NCBI RefSeq assembly: GCF_017744095.1
Contig: NZ_JAGHQX010000007.1
Coordinates: forward strand, 207,586-271,585
DNA: 64,000 nucleotides
From: Shimia sp. R10_1
GTDB lineage: Bacteria; Pseudomonadota; Alphaproteobacteria; Rhodobacterales; Rhodobacteraceae
Direction of reading: 5' to 3'
Below the pieces are notes generated by a model. That model was not told where the DNA came from. It was given only the letters and a program-made list of their open reading frames with translations, and searched no databases. The position numbers were made by a program, and so were the translations under genes. How positions within the stretch are numbered: position 1 is the stretch's first letter; every line of letters starts with the position of its first letter. This document shows positions 8,448-17,993 of the stretch, in pieces.

Positions 8448-9206
8448 ATGAAAATTGGATACCTAGGTTTTGGAACCATCGCTCTGGCTTGTGCGCAAGG
8501 TCTGGTGGAAGACGGCCATGACATCATTGTAAGCGAACGCAGCAAAACGAATGCGACGCGCATGTCCGAAAGCCATGAAAACGTAACGGTCGCAAGCAAC
8601 CAAGCGCTCTTGGACACATGTGATGTTGTTTACCTAGGCACCACAGCCGAGGTTGCTGACGCTCTGCTCGAAGGTCTGGCGTTTCGCGAAAATCAGACAG
8701 TTCTCTCTTTCATGGTGGGTATGCCTGCCGAGAAAATTGCCAAACTTGTGGCGCCGGCGACATTTGAAGCAATCGTAATCCCGTTTCCGTCGATCGCTCA
8801 AGGGGGGTCACCTCTGCTGACTTATCCAAAGTCCCCCACAACAGAAAAGCTCTATGGTCGTGCCAACACCGTTATCCCTATGAAATCAGAAGCAGATTTC
8901 AATGAGTTTCTAGCGGCGCAAGCGCTTCTTTCAGTGGTTGCAAAGCTCATGGCAGTCAGTGTCGATTGGCTGGGTGAGAAAACGGAAGACCCAGTTTCTG
9001 CAGAACAGTTCCTTCGACTTTTGATCGGTGGCTCTATCATGGCAGAGCCCATAGCGACACCAAATGTCATGTCAAATTTGGTGTCGTCGCTCAACACGCC
9101 AGGAGGCTTGAACCAACAATTGCGCGAATTCATGGCTGACAAAGGGACCTATGACGAACTGATCGATGGGCTCAACGTGCTCTCCGCACGCCTCAACCGC
9201 TCTTGA
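8448..9206 (+). CDS. Pyrroline-5-carboxylate reductase-like NAD(P)-binding protein
   Basis: This 252-residue protein starts MKIGYLGFGTIALACAQGL, a Rossmann dinucleotide-binding motif with the glycine pattern of ProC. The middle keeps the family phrases DVVYLGTTAEVADALL, LSFMVGMPAEKI and IVIPFPSIAQGG. The C-terminal helical domain is recognisable (FLRLLIGGSIMAE), although the usual ProC dimer motif (TVxGSGPAY) is not obvious. So it belongs to the ProC superfamily but may act on another imine. Its place beside an N-methylproline-demethylase-like enzyme suggests a role in cyclic-amine or proline-betaine turnover, which is inferred from context only. Confidence 0.75.
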   Translation: MKIGYLGFGTIALACAQGLVEDGHDIIVSERSKTNATRMSESHENVTVASNQALLDTCDVVYLGTTAEVADALLEGLAFRENQTVLSFMVGMPAEKIAKLVAPATFEAIVIPFPSIAQGGSPLLTYPKSPTTEKLYGRANTVIPMKSEADFNEFLAAQALLSVVAKLMAVSVDWLGEKTEDPVSAEQFLRLLIGGSIMAEPIATPNVMSNLVSSLNTPGGLNQQLREFMADKGTYDELIDGLNVLSARLNRS

Positions 9207-9439
9207 TCCGGCCCCAGTCGCCGTGCGCCAGACCACCTCTCCTCAAACATAAATCCCAACTGCTTGGGGCTGATCTGAGTGGAGCAAACGTCTTCGGGGC
9301 CTGCATTGGTTTTGCGTAGGTGCCATTTTGATCCATCATACGATTTTGGTCAGCCACGTCGGCGCCCTCATCGCGCTGGTCTTTGATTTACAAACTCTTA
9401 CCAATGCGCATGGGTGTTACACAGGCACGCAGAGCGCAT

Positions 9440-10396
9440 CTAGTTGAGCCGCGGTAGCGATGTCAGCAACTCTCGCCATTCCGTTGGAGCGGACCAGGGA
9501 TCGGCGGCCATGGCTGCAAAACACCTTTGATCCATATCGTAGAGCTCCAGTTGCCAATGCAATGCAGAAGCCGTCACCCAGACTTCTTTCACGGCATTAA
9601 GATCCATGGAGAACATTGATCTGCCACATCCCACAATCCAGAAGTTGCCGAGCGTCGCAATCGTTTCGATAGATCCCGTCTGCGCCTGCAGAACGCCGCC
9701 AGACGGTACCATCCTGACAAACGCACGTTTGCGATCTTTGAGATATGTCAGCAGGCTCGGCAACACGGCTGGCAACACTCGCCAGGCCCTATTGCCTCCG
9801 AGATAAGGCAGGTTTTGCCTTCTCACCCTGCCCTGCATGCGCATTATTTCGTTCAAGTGCATACCGGCATCGTTGCGATCCCAGTGCAGACGCGCTTGGC
9901 GAACAGCATTCAAAGGGATTACATTTGCTGCCGTATCTTCTGGCTCTACCCCCGCTGGGGGGCAAGAAGAGGCGGGATCCAAAGAGAGCGCAACGCGCTC
10001 ATCATATTCTTTCACAAACTGCACGCGATGATGAATGGTGCCCGTCACTCCTGCAGCCACAAGGCTACCGGGCAAACGAGCAGCCGAACTCAGAGTGCTC
10101 CGGCTCAACGATAGCGGTGCTCCGGGATCCAGGCGTAGGGACACCCTACGTGAACTGATACGAAACGGCATAGCGGTCGTTTGGAACGGCGCATATCCGC
10201 CCCGCCCCGAGATCAAAGCACTCTCATTGCGCGTTGTAATCAAAGCGTCATCGAACTGAGTGCCCAATAACGCGAGTGTTTCCATATCTAGGCCGAGTGC
10301 TGTGACTCCAACAAGGCTACGCAACTCAGCCAAGCTTGCGGGGGCCTCCCGCGACAGCTTTCTAAAACAACGGTCAGCCGTGCAGCACTCAGACAT
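9440..10396 (-). CDS. HemS/HmuS-like heme-binding protein, degenerate
   Basis: This 318-residue protein follows the two-repeat layout of cytoplasmic heme-degrading factors. The first repeat has ALITTRNESALISGRGGY and HHRVQFVKEYDE. The second has LHWDRNDAGMHLNEIM, AFVRMVPSGGVLQAQTG, FSMDLNAVKEVWVTAS and the LELYDMDQRCFAAMAADP ending. Two positions differ from what I recall of the family: the heme-ligand His near TDVH is replaced or shifted (NDAGMH), and the IHTG motif reads AQTG. It may bind heme differently or not at all. It lies 26 bp after the diflavin reductase in the same direction, with a GAGGA ribosome-binding site, and no hmuTUV genes are nearby. Confidence 0.7.
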   Translation of the reverse strand: MSECCTADRCFRKLSREAPASLAELRSLVGVTALGLDMETLALLGTQFDDALITTRNESALISGRGGYAPFQTTAMPFRISSRRVSLRLDPGAPLSLSRSTLSSAARLPGSLVAAGVTGTIHHRVQFVKEYDERVALSLDPASSCPPAGVEPEDTAANVIPLNAVRQARLHWDRNDAGMHLNEIMRMQGRVRRQNLPYLGGNRAWRVLPAVLPSLLTYLKDRKRAFVRMVPSGGVLQAQTGSIETIATLGNFWIVGCGRSMFSMDLNAVKEVWVTASALHWQLELYDMDQRCFAAMAADPWSAPTEWRELLTSLPRLN

Positions 10397-10422
10397 CTTT
10401 GACTCAGTCCTCGACCATCTCC

Positions 10423-12183
10423 TTAGTAAACATCTCTCACGTAGCGTTTTTCGCGTTTGAGCGTATTTACAAAGTCAGTTGCGCCTTCCTGTGAGAGGCC
10501 ACCGTGATCGACAATCACCTGGTGCAGGGCGTGATCCACGTCTTTCGCCATCCTGGTTGCATCGCCGCAGACATAGAAATGCCCGCCATCCTGCAGCATG
10601 CCAAACAGTGCTTTGCCATTTTCAAGCATGCGATTTTGAACGTAAATTTTCTCGGCCTGATCACGAGAAAACGCAAGATCAAGTCGCGTCAACAGACCCG
10701 AAGCGCTCATGGCGCTGATCTCGTCTTCATAAATGAAGTCGCTTTCGCGATGCTGATCGCCGAAAAACAGCCAGTTTGCACCTTGTGCGCCAAGCTCGCG
10801 GCGCTCTTCCAAGAATGCGCGGAACGGCGCAATACCAGTCCCTGGACCGACCATAATCATGGGCACATCATTGTCCTGCGGCACGCGGAAGCTTTTGTTT
10901 GGCGACATAAAAATACCGGCGGTTGCACCTTTTGGCGCCTGATCGGCAAGGAATGTAGAGCAGACACCATTGTGCACGCGGTGATTGTAGTTCCAACGCA
11001 CTGCAGCAACCGTCAAGTGGACCTCACCAGCATGGGCCTTTGGACTTGAAGAAATTGAATAAGCCCGGTGCTGCAGCGGCTTGAGCCAACTGACAAACTC
11101 ATCGACATCCAGTGCCAGATCTGGGTTCAAGTTGAGCAGATCAAGCGTGTCCTTACCCCAAAGAAATGCCTCCAGCGCTTCTTTGTCACCATTGCCAACG
11201 ACATGACTAAACTCGTCATGCTTTGCCATCGGCTCCAGCGCGCGAATGAGATCACGTGAAGGTGTCATGATCTCCAGACCAGTTGACAATAGTGCACCAA
11301 GCGCTTGATCTCGACCGGCGACGTCGGTGTCTTCAGCAACACCCAAGCGCTTTATGATTCCACTCACCAAATCCGGCGCGTTCACCGGCATCACTCCCAA
11401 GGCATCCCCTGCCTCGTAAGTCATTCCGCTTTCTCCCAGATCAAACGCGATGTGGCGAATTTCCTTGGCTGACTGCGCACCCGAGAGAATTTGGTTGTCC
11501 GCCACTTTGGCCAGAAAGGGAGATTTGCGTGAGTAAGCTGATTTTTCAATTTTGGATGTAGCGGTCTTCGTTTCAGGCGCCGCGGTCTTGCTTGGGGCAG
11601 CATCATCTACATCAGGGATCGTCGCAGCCAACCATTCTGCAGCGGCATCTTCGAAATCGATGTCGCAATCGACACGAACTGCCAGACGTTTCGCCCCAAG
11701 TTGCTCAAGTCGCGTGTCAATCAGCTTGCCCGCCTGACAGAAAAACTCGTAGCTCGTGTCCCCCAAAGCCAGAACGCCGTAATTCAGGTTCGCCAAACGC
11801 GGCGCCGTTTCTGCCGAGAGTGCCTCCCAGAAGAGTTCGGCATTATCTGGCATTTCACCTTCGCCATAGGTTGAGATGACCACAATCACGTTTTCCATTG
11901 CCGCCAGTTGATCCATCTCAACAGCGTCAAGTTCCGTCACACGCGGCGCAAAACCTTTGCTTTTGGCCAATTCTGCTGCATCATTGGCAACCTCTTCGGC
12001 GTTGCCAGTTTGCGTACCAAACAAGATGTCCAGAGGCTTTGCCTTCACCTGTTCAGGCGCAGTCGCTGCGCTCGTCGTTCCTCCGATGGACAGACGCGAG
12101 TGCAACCCCGCCAAAAATCCACCAAGCCAAGTGCGTTGCTCGCCAGAAAACGGCGCATCATCTGGAATATAGGGGGCGTTCAT
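10423..12183 (-). CDS. Diflavin reductase (CysJ-like flavoprotein)
   Basis: This NADPH-dependent FAD/FMN electron-transfer protein has about 586 residues. After a short leader comes a flavodoxin domain (ILFGTQTGNAEEVANDAAELA, STYGEGEMPDNAELFW, LGDTSYEFFCQAGK), then the FAD-binding part (HRAYSISSSP) and an NADPH-binding part (GPGTGIAPFRAFLEERR). It ends RYVRDVY, like CysJ. I chose the ATG at 12183 (MNAPYIPDD), because the longer frame overlaps the end of the glutamate synthase. This leaves 4 bp between the two genes. No sulfite reductase hemoprotein (CysI) is in the window, so its partner may be the synthase. It could equally serve a sulfite reductase encoded elsewhere. Confidence 0.88.
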   Translation of the reverse strand: MNAPYIPDDAPFSGEQRTWLGGFLAGLHSRLSIGGTTSAATAPEQVKAKPLDILFGTQTGNAEEVANDAAELAKSKGFAPRVTELDAVEMDQLAAMENVIVVISTYGEGEMPDNAELFWEALSAETAPRLANLNYGVLALGDTSYEFFCQAGKLIDTRLEQLGAKRLAVRVDCDIDFEDAAAEWLAATIPDVDDAAPSKTAAPETKTATSKIEKSAYSRKSPFLAKVADNQILSGAQSAKEIRHIAFDLGESGMTYEAGDALGVMPVNAPDLVSGIIKRLGVAEDTDVAGRDQALGALLSTGLEIMTPSRDLIRALEPMAKHDEFSHVVGNGDKEALEAFLWGKDTLDLLNLNPDLALDVDEFVSWLKPLQHRAYSISSSPKAHAGEVHLTVAAVRWNYNHRVHNGVCSTFLADQAPKGATAGIFMSPNKSFRVPQDNDVPMIMVGPGTGIAPFRAFLEERRELGAQGANWLFFGDQHRESDFIYEDEISAMSASGLLTRLDLAFSRDQAEKIYVQNRMLENGKALFGMLQDGGHFYVCGDATRMAKDVDHALHQVIVDHGGLSQEGATDFVNTLKREKRYVRDVY

Positions 12184-12187
12184 ATCT

Positions 12188-15100
12188 TTACTCCGCTGCC
12201 GTCCGGGCCACCAACTCTGGCAGCGCATTTTGGGCGAACAGTTCATCAAAGCTTGGAATTGTACCAAGCGCGTTCCGGTTTTTGGTGTCCTGATGCAGGA
12301 TCCAGCTGTAGGTCCCGGGGCTGTCCATGCTCAGGATGTTGCGCATAGACAAAGCCCGCTTGAAGTCGCTCAGTCGTTTGTGAGCTACCAGCGTCGCCAA
12401 ACCGAGGTCGTCGTAGTCATTCACAGCTTTCTTGGCGTGTTTGGACAGGGCGAGCATCAGGCTAAAGTCCTCAGTCAGCACCAAATTGCGTGCGGCTTTA
12501 TCCAACGCCAGTCGATCCGCTGTTTTTCCGATGCGTTTGGCGGCGAGGGTCTGCGCCATTTCCAGCACGGAATAACTGTTGATGAGACGGAACATTTCTT
12601 CCGTATCCATTTCGCCGTAGTCCGGAGTCACCCCTTTGTGAACGGGACTGCCGGACTTCCATGCTTTCTTGAGCGCAGAAATCTGATGTTCGGCCAAGGC
12701 TGTCGAGAGCTCTTCCACCAGATCCTTGCGGCTCTTGGATTTGAGTATCTCGTCGGCGTCCTGATACTGCAGCAGTGCCTTTGGCATGACCCAGGCCATG
12801 TGTTTTTGCGCGTCTTCCCAATTGGATAGCAAGTCCCGCGCCTTGGCAGAGCCTGTGGCCTCGTGGTGCCAGTTAAGCAACTGATACACCGCATCCCGAT
12901 GAACGGTAGCCTCTTCAGACCCGTCGACCAATGTCCCCATGAAGACAGAGTCATGGCTGATCATTTCAGCCAGCCGACCTTCTGGGTCATATTGATACGC
13001 GAAACCTCCAGACATGCCATTGCCATAGCCCTTGGAAAAATCGCCGAGATTCAAGATCGCACCGTTGGTCATATATTCGGCGCAGAAATCACCAACGCCC
13101 TCGACAACAGCAGTTGCACCAGAATTGCGCACTGCAAAGCGGTCGCCGGCTTGCCCTTCGATGAAAGTCCGTCCGCCGGTTGCGCCAAACAGGGCAAAGT
13201 TGCCGATCAGTACGTTTTCCTTTGCTGAGCCGCCGCCGGGGGAGCGGACGATGATCTCACCGCCACAAGCCCCTTTACCGACACCGTCATTACATGTGCC
13301 GGTGTGTTCCAACATCATGCCGTCGTTGCAGAAGGCTCCGAAACTTTGCCCGGCTGAGCCGCTTGTCACCACACGAACGCTGCGCGGGTCTAAGAAGCGA
13401 CGCCCGCGCACATCTTGGTGGGCGGCAGAAGGTCGCGTTTCAAGCTCGTGGTTGAGCATGCGTTCAATATCGATCGCAAGTTGTCCGCCTACAGATTTGT
13501 TGCGGTTGTTGAGCGGTGCGTTAGGACGCAGTTCGATCTGGCTTTCCCCGCCAGCGATCAACCGCGTGCGCATTTGTTCCAGAAGGATGTCATCCACCGC
13601 AAAATCGCGCTCCAGATACACCGGATCTTCAACCGGGTTTTCCGGCACATGGGTGAGCATTTCGCGTAAATTAAGCTGTCCGACCGCAGAAGGGTGGTCT
13701 AGCAAATGCAACAGATCACTGCGCCCCCGCGCCTCTTCAAGGCTTTGGAGCCCAAGTTCGGCAAGAATTTCACGGGTTTCATGCGCGATATTCAGAAGGT
13801 ATTGCGCCAGCGCACGTGGGTCGCCATCAAATACTTCTGGATTGGTGGTCAGCCCTGCCGGACATTTCACGTTGCAATTTTTGGCCATCACGCATTTCAG
13901 CATCATCAACGCTGTCGTGCCAAACTCAAAGCTGTCACCGCCCATAAGCGCAGCCTTAACCACGTCAGACCCGGTTTGCATGGCGCCGGAGCACCGCAGC
14001 TTCACCTTTTGGCGAATACCATTGGCACAGAGCGCCTGATGCACTTCCGCGATGCCAATTTCCGCTGCGCGCCCCGTATATTTCAGCGAAGTGACCGACG
14101 CTGCACCGGTGCCCCCGGTGCTGCCAGCAACGTTGATGACATCCGCACCCGCTTTGGCAACACCCACCGCAATGGTACCGATGCCCTCAGAAGACACGAG
14201 TTTTACAATCACTTTCACGCGCGCCGCTTTTGCATCGTGAATGAGCTGTCCCAGATCCTCGATTGAGTAGGTATCGTGGTGGGGTGGTGGGGAAATCAGT
14301 TCTACACCGGGTGTGCCGCCGCGCGCGGCAGCAATCTCGACGGTAACTTTGGGTGCGGGCAGCTGACCACCCTCCCCTGGTTTGGCGCCTTGACCAATCT
14401 TGATTTCAATTTCTTCAAGATTTGGCTCAGCGAGATAGCCTGCCCAAACGCCAAAACGACCAGATGCGAACTGTTTGATTTTGGAAGCCCGGATGGTCCC
14501 GTAGCGGCTGATATGCTCTCCACCCTCACCGGAGTTCGACATGCCGCCAACCATATTTGTGCCATGGGCCACCGCCTCATGTGCGGTCGCAACAAGCGCC
14601 CCATGGGACATTGCACCGGACGCCAGACGTGGTGTGATCGCAGATGCGGGTTCCACGGCATCCAGCGGCAACTTATCTGGTGCTGGTCGGATGCGAGACA
14701 CATAGTCAAGCGCCCAGTCTTTCACCGTCACCACAAGCGCGCCGCCAGTGACTGTGTGGTCCAGAACATCCTCGCCAAAGCGGGCAACCAAAGTTTGACG
14801 CAGAGCGTCAAGGCGTCCGATATCGTTTGCTTTTGGGCCAGTGAGCCGCAGTTGGTATTGCCTCTCACCGATCTGTTCTACCTGCAGGCCTCGGATCACG
14901 AAATCTCTGTTGCCGGCTCGGTTAAAGAGCATCATTTCCTTTTTTATATCAGCGACTTTATCAAGGAAGGTGATGTCAGCCGGGAAGGCCAATACGTCGC
15001 GAAGCGCTGCGGGGCGTTTATGGCGCTCTTCGTTCATCTGCCGGCTGAAATCACGATATCCGGGAGTGATCTTGAAGCTGTCGATCTGCGCCTTACTCAA

Positions 15101-17650
15101 CTTGTCAAAGCTCGTATTGACATAGCCAGCATCCGAGATGCCAAAGGCATCATCCATCTGGCGCAGGGTCAGCAAGCGGAACGGGTCGTTTTCTCCCTCC
15201 CCTTCGGCAAAACTGATCGGCTCTTCAGTAAGATCCACAAAACCACGCACTGCGCTGGTACCATAGCTGTGTCCTGCACCCTCAGACCGCTCCTTAAACA
15301 AGCCAAGCATTGGTACATCATCGGCGCTCTTCACAGTCAGTGCGCGGTCATGCCAATCAGCCACGGACTGCGCGATGGTTTCAAACCTCACACCGCCCAC
15401 CGGCGTTTTCATATTGGGCAGATATTTCTTGAAAACACGATCATTCGTGTCAAGGAAGTTGGGTTCAAAGAACTCGCCACCCGAATAGCTTTCCACGGTG
15501 CATAGGCCCACTTTACCCATGGTTTTCATCAGGGCTTTTTCTGCGGCCTTCTTGAATTTACCGTAAGCCTCGGTACATCCATCGCCTTCGCCAAACAATT
15601 CTTCAGCGCGCATCCGCACACCCAGTGGGTAAACCGCCGCCGCGCCAAACCCAAGCGCGCAGGCAATATGATGTGATGAGGCGATTTGACCGCTTTCCAC
15701 CACGAGGGACACTTTGAAGCGCAGCCCCTCTTCGATCAGACGCTGGTTGATGGCCGAGACCGCCAGCGTCATCGGCATTGCTGCTTTCTCGCGGCTGATA
15801 TGTCGATCCGTTACAATCGCAATACCGCCTTTGTCTCGTGCAAAGGCCACGACCTCTTCGGAGACCGCATCAATGGCCTCTTCAAGCGCTGTTTCATTGG
15901 CCGCTTGATCGCCGAAAACTGGCGTATAAAGCATATCAAACCGAGCCCAGGGCGTTTCTTCCTGCGCTTTGATTTTGAGCATATCCGCCATGCGCAAAAC
16001 CGGCGAGTTGATCACAATCTGACGTGAACGCGAATGTCCGAGATGTGGTTTCTCCCCAAGGGCCACACGCAAAGTCATGCCATCCGCTTCGCGGATCGAA
16101 TCCAGCGGCGGATTTGTGACCTGCGCAAAACGCTGACTGAAGTATTTTGCGACACCGCCTTCATTGTCTGACAAGGCATTGATCGCGTTGCCGTATCCCA
16201 TGGCCGAAACTTTCTCGACCCCGGTTTGCAACATCGGATCCATCAGGAATTTGAAGCTTTCCTGATTGAGCGTATAGGCCACGTAGCGTGCGGCACGTTC
16301 CAGATCGCCTTCATAGCGGCGCGCCGCAACTTTTGGATCGACATCTGCCTCAGGAAGACTGTCAATCGTAATCCGTGCCGCTTCTAGAAGAGCCGTGTAG
16401 TCTTTCTGCGCCGCGAGCCTCTCCAACGCGTCGACAGTCTCATAGATACGACCTTCAGTGTGATTGTAGTAAATCATGCCGCCTGCTTCGACGCGCCCAC
16501 GCCGGATCACCTCTTCAGGCGGCAGATAAAACTGCCCCGCCTCAGACATAACTGCGAGGTAGTCATCGGTTTCGACACTCCTGAGGGGCCGTAGGCCCAA
16601 TCGATCGAGTCTTGCGCCAATGATATTGCCATCACCGAAAACCAGCGCCGCGGGCCCATCATTTTTCTCTTCAAAGAGAGAGAAATACTCCAGCATGGAC
16701 CGCACATCATTTGACAGGCGGGTGTCGTTCTCCCAAGCTGGAGGCATCATCGCAACAACAGCGGTCACAAGATCCAACTGTTCATCATACACACGCGCAT
16801 TCAGCGTCTGATCCAAGCGGCAGCTGTCTGATTGGCCCTTCGGGCGCACGATCGCCTTTGAACGCGCCAGAGCCACTGCCGCCTCGCTCAACCGGTTTTT
16901 CTTGTCCGTGTTCAACTCACCGTTGTGCGCCATCAAGCGGAAAGGCTGTGCCATAGAGGGGTGCGGATCTGTATTGGTGGAAAACCGCGTGTGGAAATAC
17001 ATTGTATGAACCGCATGGTCCGGGTCGGATAAATCCTTGAAATACGGAATGATCTCCCAGGAATTCAGGCGGCCTTTTAAAACTTGCGTCCGCGCAGAAA
17101 GCGACAGCGGATAAAGACCATCAAGCGCAGGTGTGGTGTATGCGACGGCCTCAATCGCCAAGAGGGCGCGATGAATGGCTTGATCAAGGTCGGCTGCATT
17201 GACCGCCTTACGAGGCTCAAAAATCCACTGCTGGATAGGCAATTGCCATTTCACCGCCCGCGCACCAATTGCAGTGTTATCCACGGCAACTTCGCGCGTT
17301 TGCAAGATCTCAAAACCTTCGTTCTCAAGACAGGCTATTACTAGCTGTGCGGCCGCTTCGTGCTGGCTTGCATCTGAAGGTAGAAAGAAGTTGCCTACAC
17401 CAAACGCCCCTGCCTTCAGCGGCTTGCCAACGAGCTTACTGAAGTAGCCCAGCGACAGATCAACCGAGATCCCCGCCCCATCGCCAACCCCTTCCGAAGA
17501 CATACCGCCACGATGCGGCACAGCGCATAGCGCCTCGTGTCCTTTTTCCAACAAGGCATGAGTTTGTTTGCTGTCCTTACGTGTCAGGAAGCCAACGCCG
17601 CATGCGCTATGTTCAAGTGTGGGGTCATAAAGGCCGGTGTTTTGGATCAT
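12188..17650 (-). CDS. gltB: Glutamate synthase large chain, extended form
   Basis: At 1820 residues it is far longer than the roughly 1500 of ordinary GltB. It converts 2-oxoglutarate plus glutamine to two glutamates. The glutamine-amidotransferase nucleophile is Cys17 in EHSACGVGF, after a short propeptide. The central and FMN-binding synthase domains follow (GGMSNSGEGGEH, GGTGAASVTSLKYTG). The iron-sulfur cysteines occur near residues 1252-1262 as C-x5-C-x3-C, one residue tighter than the spacing I recall for GltB. A glucan-like GXGXG domain follows. About 200 extra residues form the C-terminus after the usual end near VMPKALL and resemble no domain I know. No GltD small subunit is nearby; a diflavin reductase follows after 4 bp. 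Confidence 0.9.
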   Translation of the reverse strand: MIQNTGLYDPTLEHSACGVGFLTRKDSKQTHALLEKGHEALCAVPHRGGMSSEGVGDGAGISVDLSLGYFSKLVGKPLKAGAFGVGNFFLPSDASQHEAAAQLVIACLENEGFEILQTREVAVDNTAIGARAVKWQLPIQQWIFEPRKAVNAADLDQAIHRALLAIEAVAYTTPALDGLYPLSLSARTQVLKGRLNSWEIIPYFKDLSDPDHAVHTMYFHTRFSTNTDPHPSMAQPFRLMAHNGELNTDKKNRLSEAAVALARSKAIVRPKGQSDSCRLDQTLNARVYDEQLDLVTAVVAMMPPAWENDTRLSNDVRSMLEYFSLFEEKNDGPAALVFGDGNIIGARLDRLGLRPLRSVETDDYLAVMSEAGQFYLPPEEVIRRGRVEAGGMIYYNHTEGRIYETVDALERLAAQKDYTALLEAARITIDSLPEADVDPKVAARRYEGDLERAARYVAYTLNQESFKFLMDPMLQTGVEKVSAMGYGNAINALSDNEGGVAKYFSQRFAQVTNPPLDSIREADGMTLRVALGEKPHLGHSRSRQIVINSPVLRMADMLKIKAQEETPWARFDMLYTPVFGDQAANETALEEAIDAVSEEVVAFARDKGGIAIVTDRHISREKAAMPMTLAVSAINQRLIEEGLRFKVSLVVESGQIASSHHIACALGFGAAAVYPLGVRMRAEELFGEGDGCTEAYGKFKKAAEKALMKTMGKVGLCTVESYSGGEFFEPNFLDTNDRVFKKYLPNMKTPVGGVRFETIAQSVADWHDRALTVKSADDVPMLGLFKERSEGAGHSYGTSAVRGFVDLTEEPISFAEGEGENDPFRLLTLRQMDDAFGISDAGYVNTSFDKLSKAQIDSFKITPGYRDFSRQMNEERHKRPAALRDVLAFPADITFLDKVADIKKEMMLFNRAGNRDFVIRGLQVEQIGERQYQLRLTGPKANDIGRLDALRQTLVARFGEDVLDHTVTGGALVVTVKDWALDYVSRIRPAPDKLPLDAVEPASAITPRLASGAMSHGALVATAHEAVAHGTNMVGGMSNSGEGGEHISRYGTIRASKIKQFASGRFGVWAGYLAEPNLEEIEIKIGQGAKPGEGGQLPAPKVTVEIAAARGGTPGVELISPPPHHDTYSIEDLGQLIHDAKAARVKVIVKLVSSEGIGTIAVGVAKAGADVINVAGSTGGTGAASVTSLKYTGRAAEIGIAEVHQALCANGIRQKVKLRCSGAMQTGSDVVKAALMGGDSFEFGTTALMMLKCVMAKNCNVKCPAGLTTNPEVFDGDPRALAQYLLNIAHETREILAELGLQSLEEARGRSDLLHLLDHPSAVGQLNLREMLTHVPENPVEDPVYLERDFAVDDILLEQMRTRLIAGGESQIELRPNAPLNNRNKSVGGQLAIDIERMLNHELETRPSAAHQDVRGRRFLDPRSVRVVTSGSAGQSFGAFCNDGMMLEHTGTCNDGVGKGACGGEIIVRSPGGGSAKENVLIGNFALFGATGGRTFIEGQAGDRFAVRNSGATAVVEGVGDFCAEYMTNGAILNLGDFSKGYGNGMSGGFAYQYDPEGRLAEMISHDSVFMGTLVDGSEEATVHRDAVYQLLNWHHEATGSAKARDLLSNWEDAQKHMAWVMPKALLQYQDADEILKSKSRKDLVEELSTALAEHQISALKKAWKSGSPVHKGVTPDYGEMDTEEMFRLINSYSVLEMAQTLAAKRIGKTADRLALDKAARNLVLTEDFSLMLALSKHAKKAVNDYDDLGLATLVAHKRLSDFKRALSMRNILSMDSPGTYSWILHQDTKNRNALGTIPSFDELFAQNALPELVARTAAE

Positions 17651-17993
17651 GTTGTCAGATGGCTCGCAGTTTGGCAGTCGGACAGTCCCCTTAAAAAGGA
17701 GAAAAACCGTTCGGATGATATGGGGAGAGCCTGGCGGACAGATGTTTCACGCAGTGCGAGATCTGTTTGCTGGATGACGCCTTCTATCGCGAAGTTGCGC
17801 AACTTTCAATCGCGACGTTGCTGTAAACTTTTCATTTCTCTTAATTCAGCATTTGCAGAGCTCCATTCAGCTTATTCTGAGGATCACTGGTGCAAAAATT
17901 GCCGGACACTTCGCAAAGGTTGCCGTCCTCTTGCCCGGTGCACGTATCTCCGGCAGACTGAGCCTATCGAGCGTACTTTTGGAGGAGTATCTC
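17651..17993. other. 343-bp divergent intergenic region
   Basis: The region separates the leftward glutamate synthase from the rightward DUF2189 gene and must hold both promoters. I saw no strong operator symmetry or riboswitch in it. Reading frames that cross it have no family resemblance. Confidence 0.4.

Noticed and set aside
10423..12183. Naming the diflavin reductase cysJ outright
   Set aside because: No cysI or other sulfur gene is nearby, and it lies 4 bp behind gltB. The family is sure, the partner is not.
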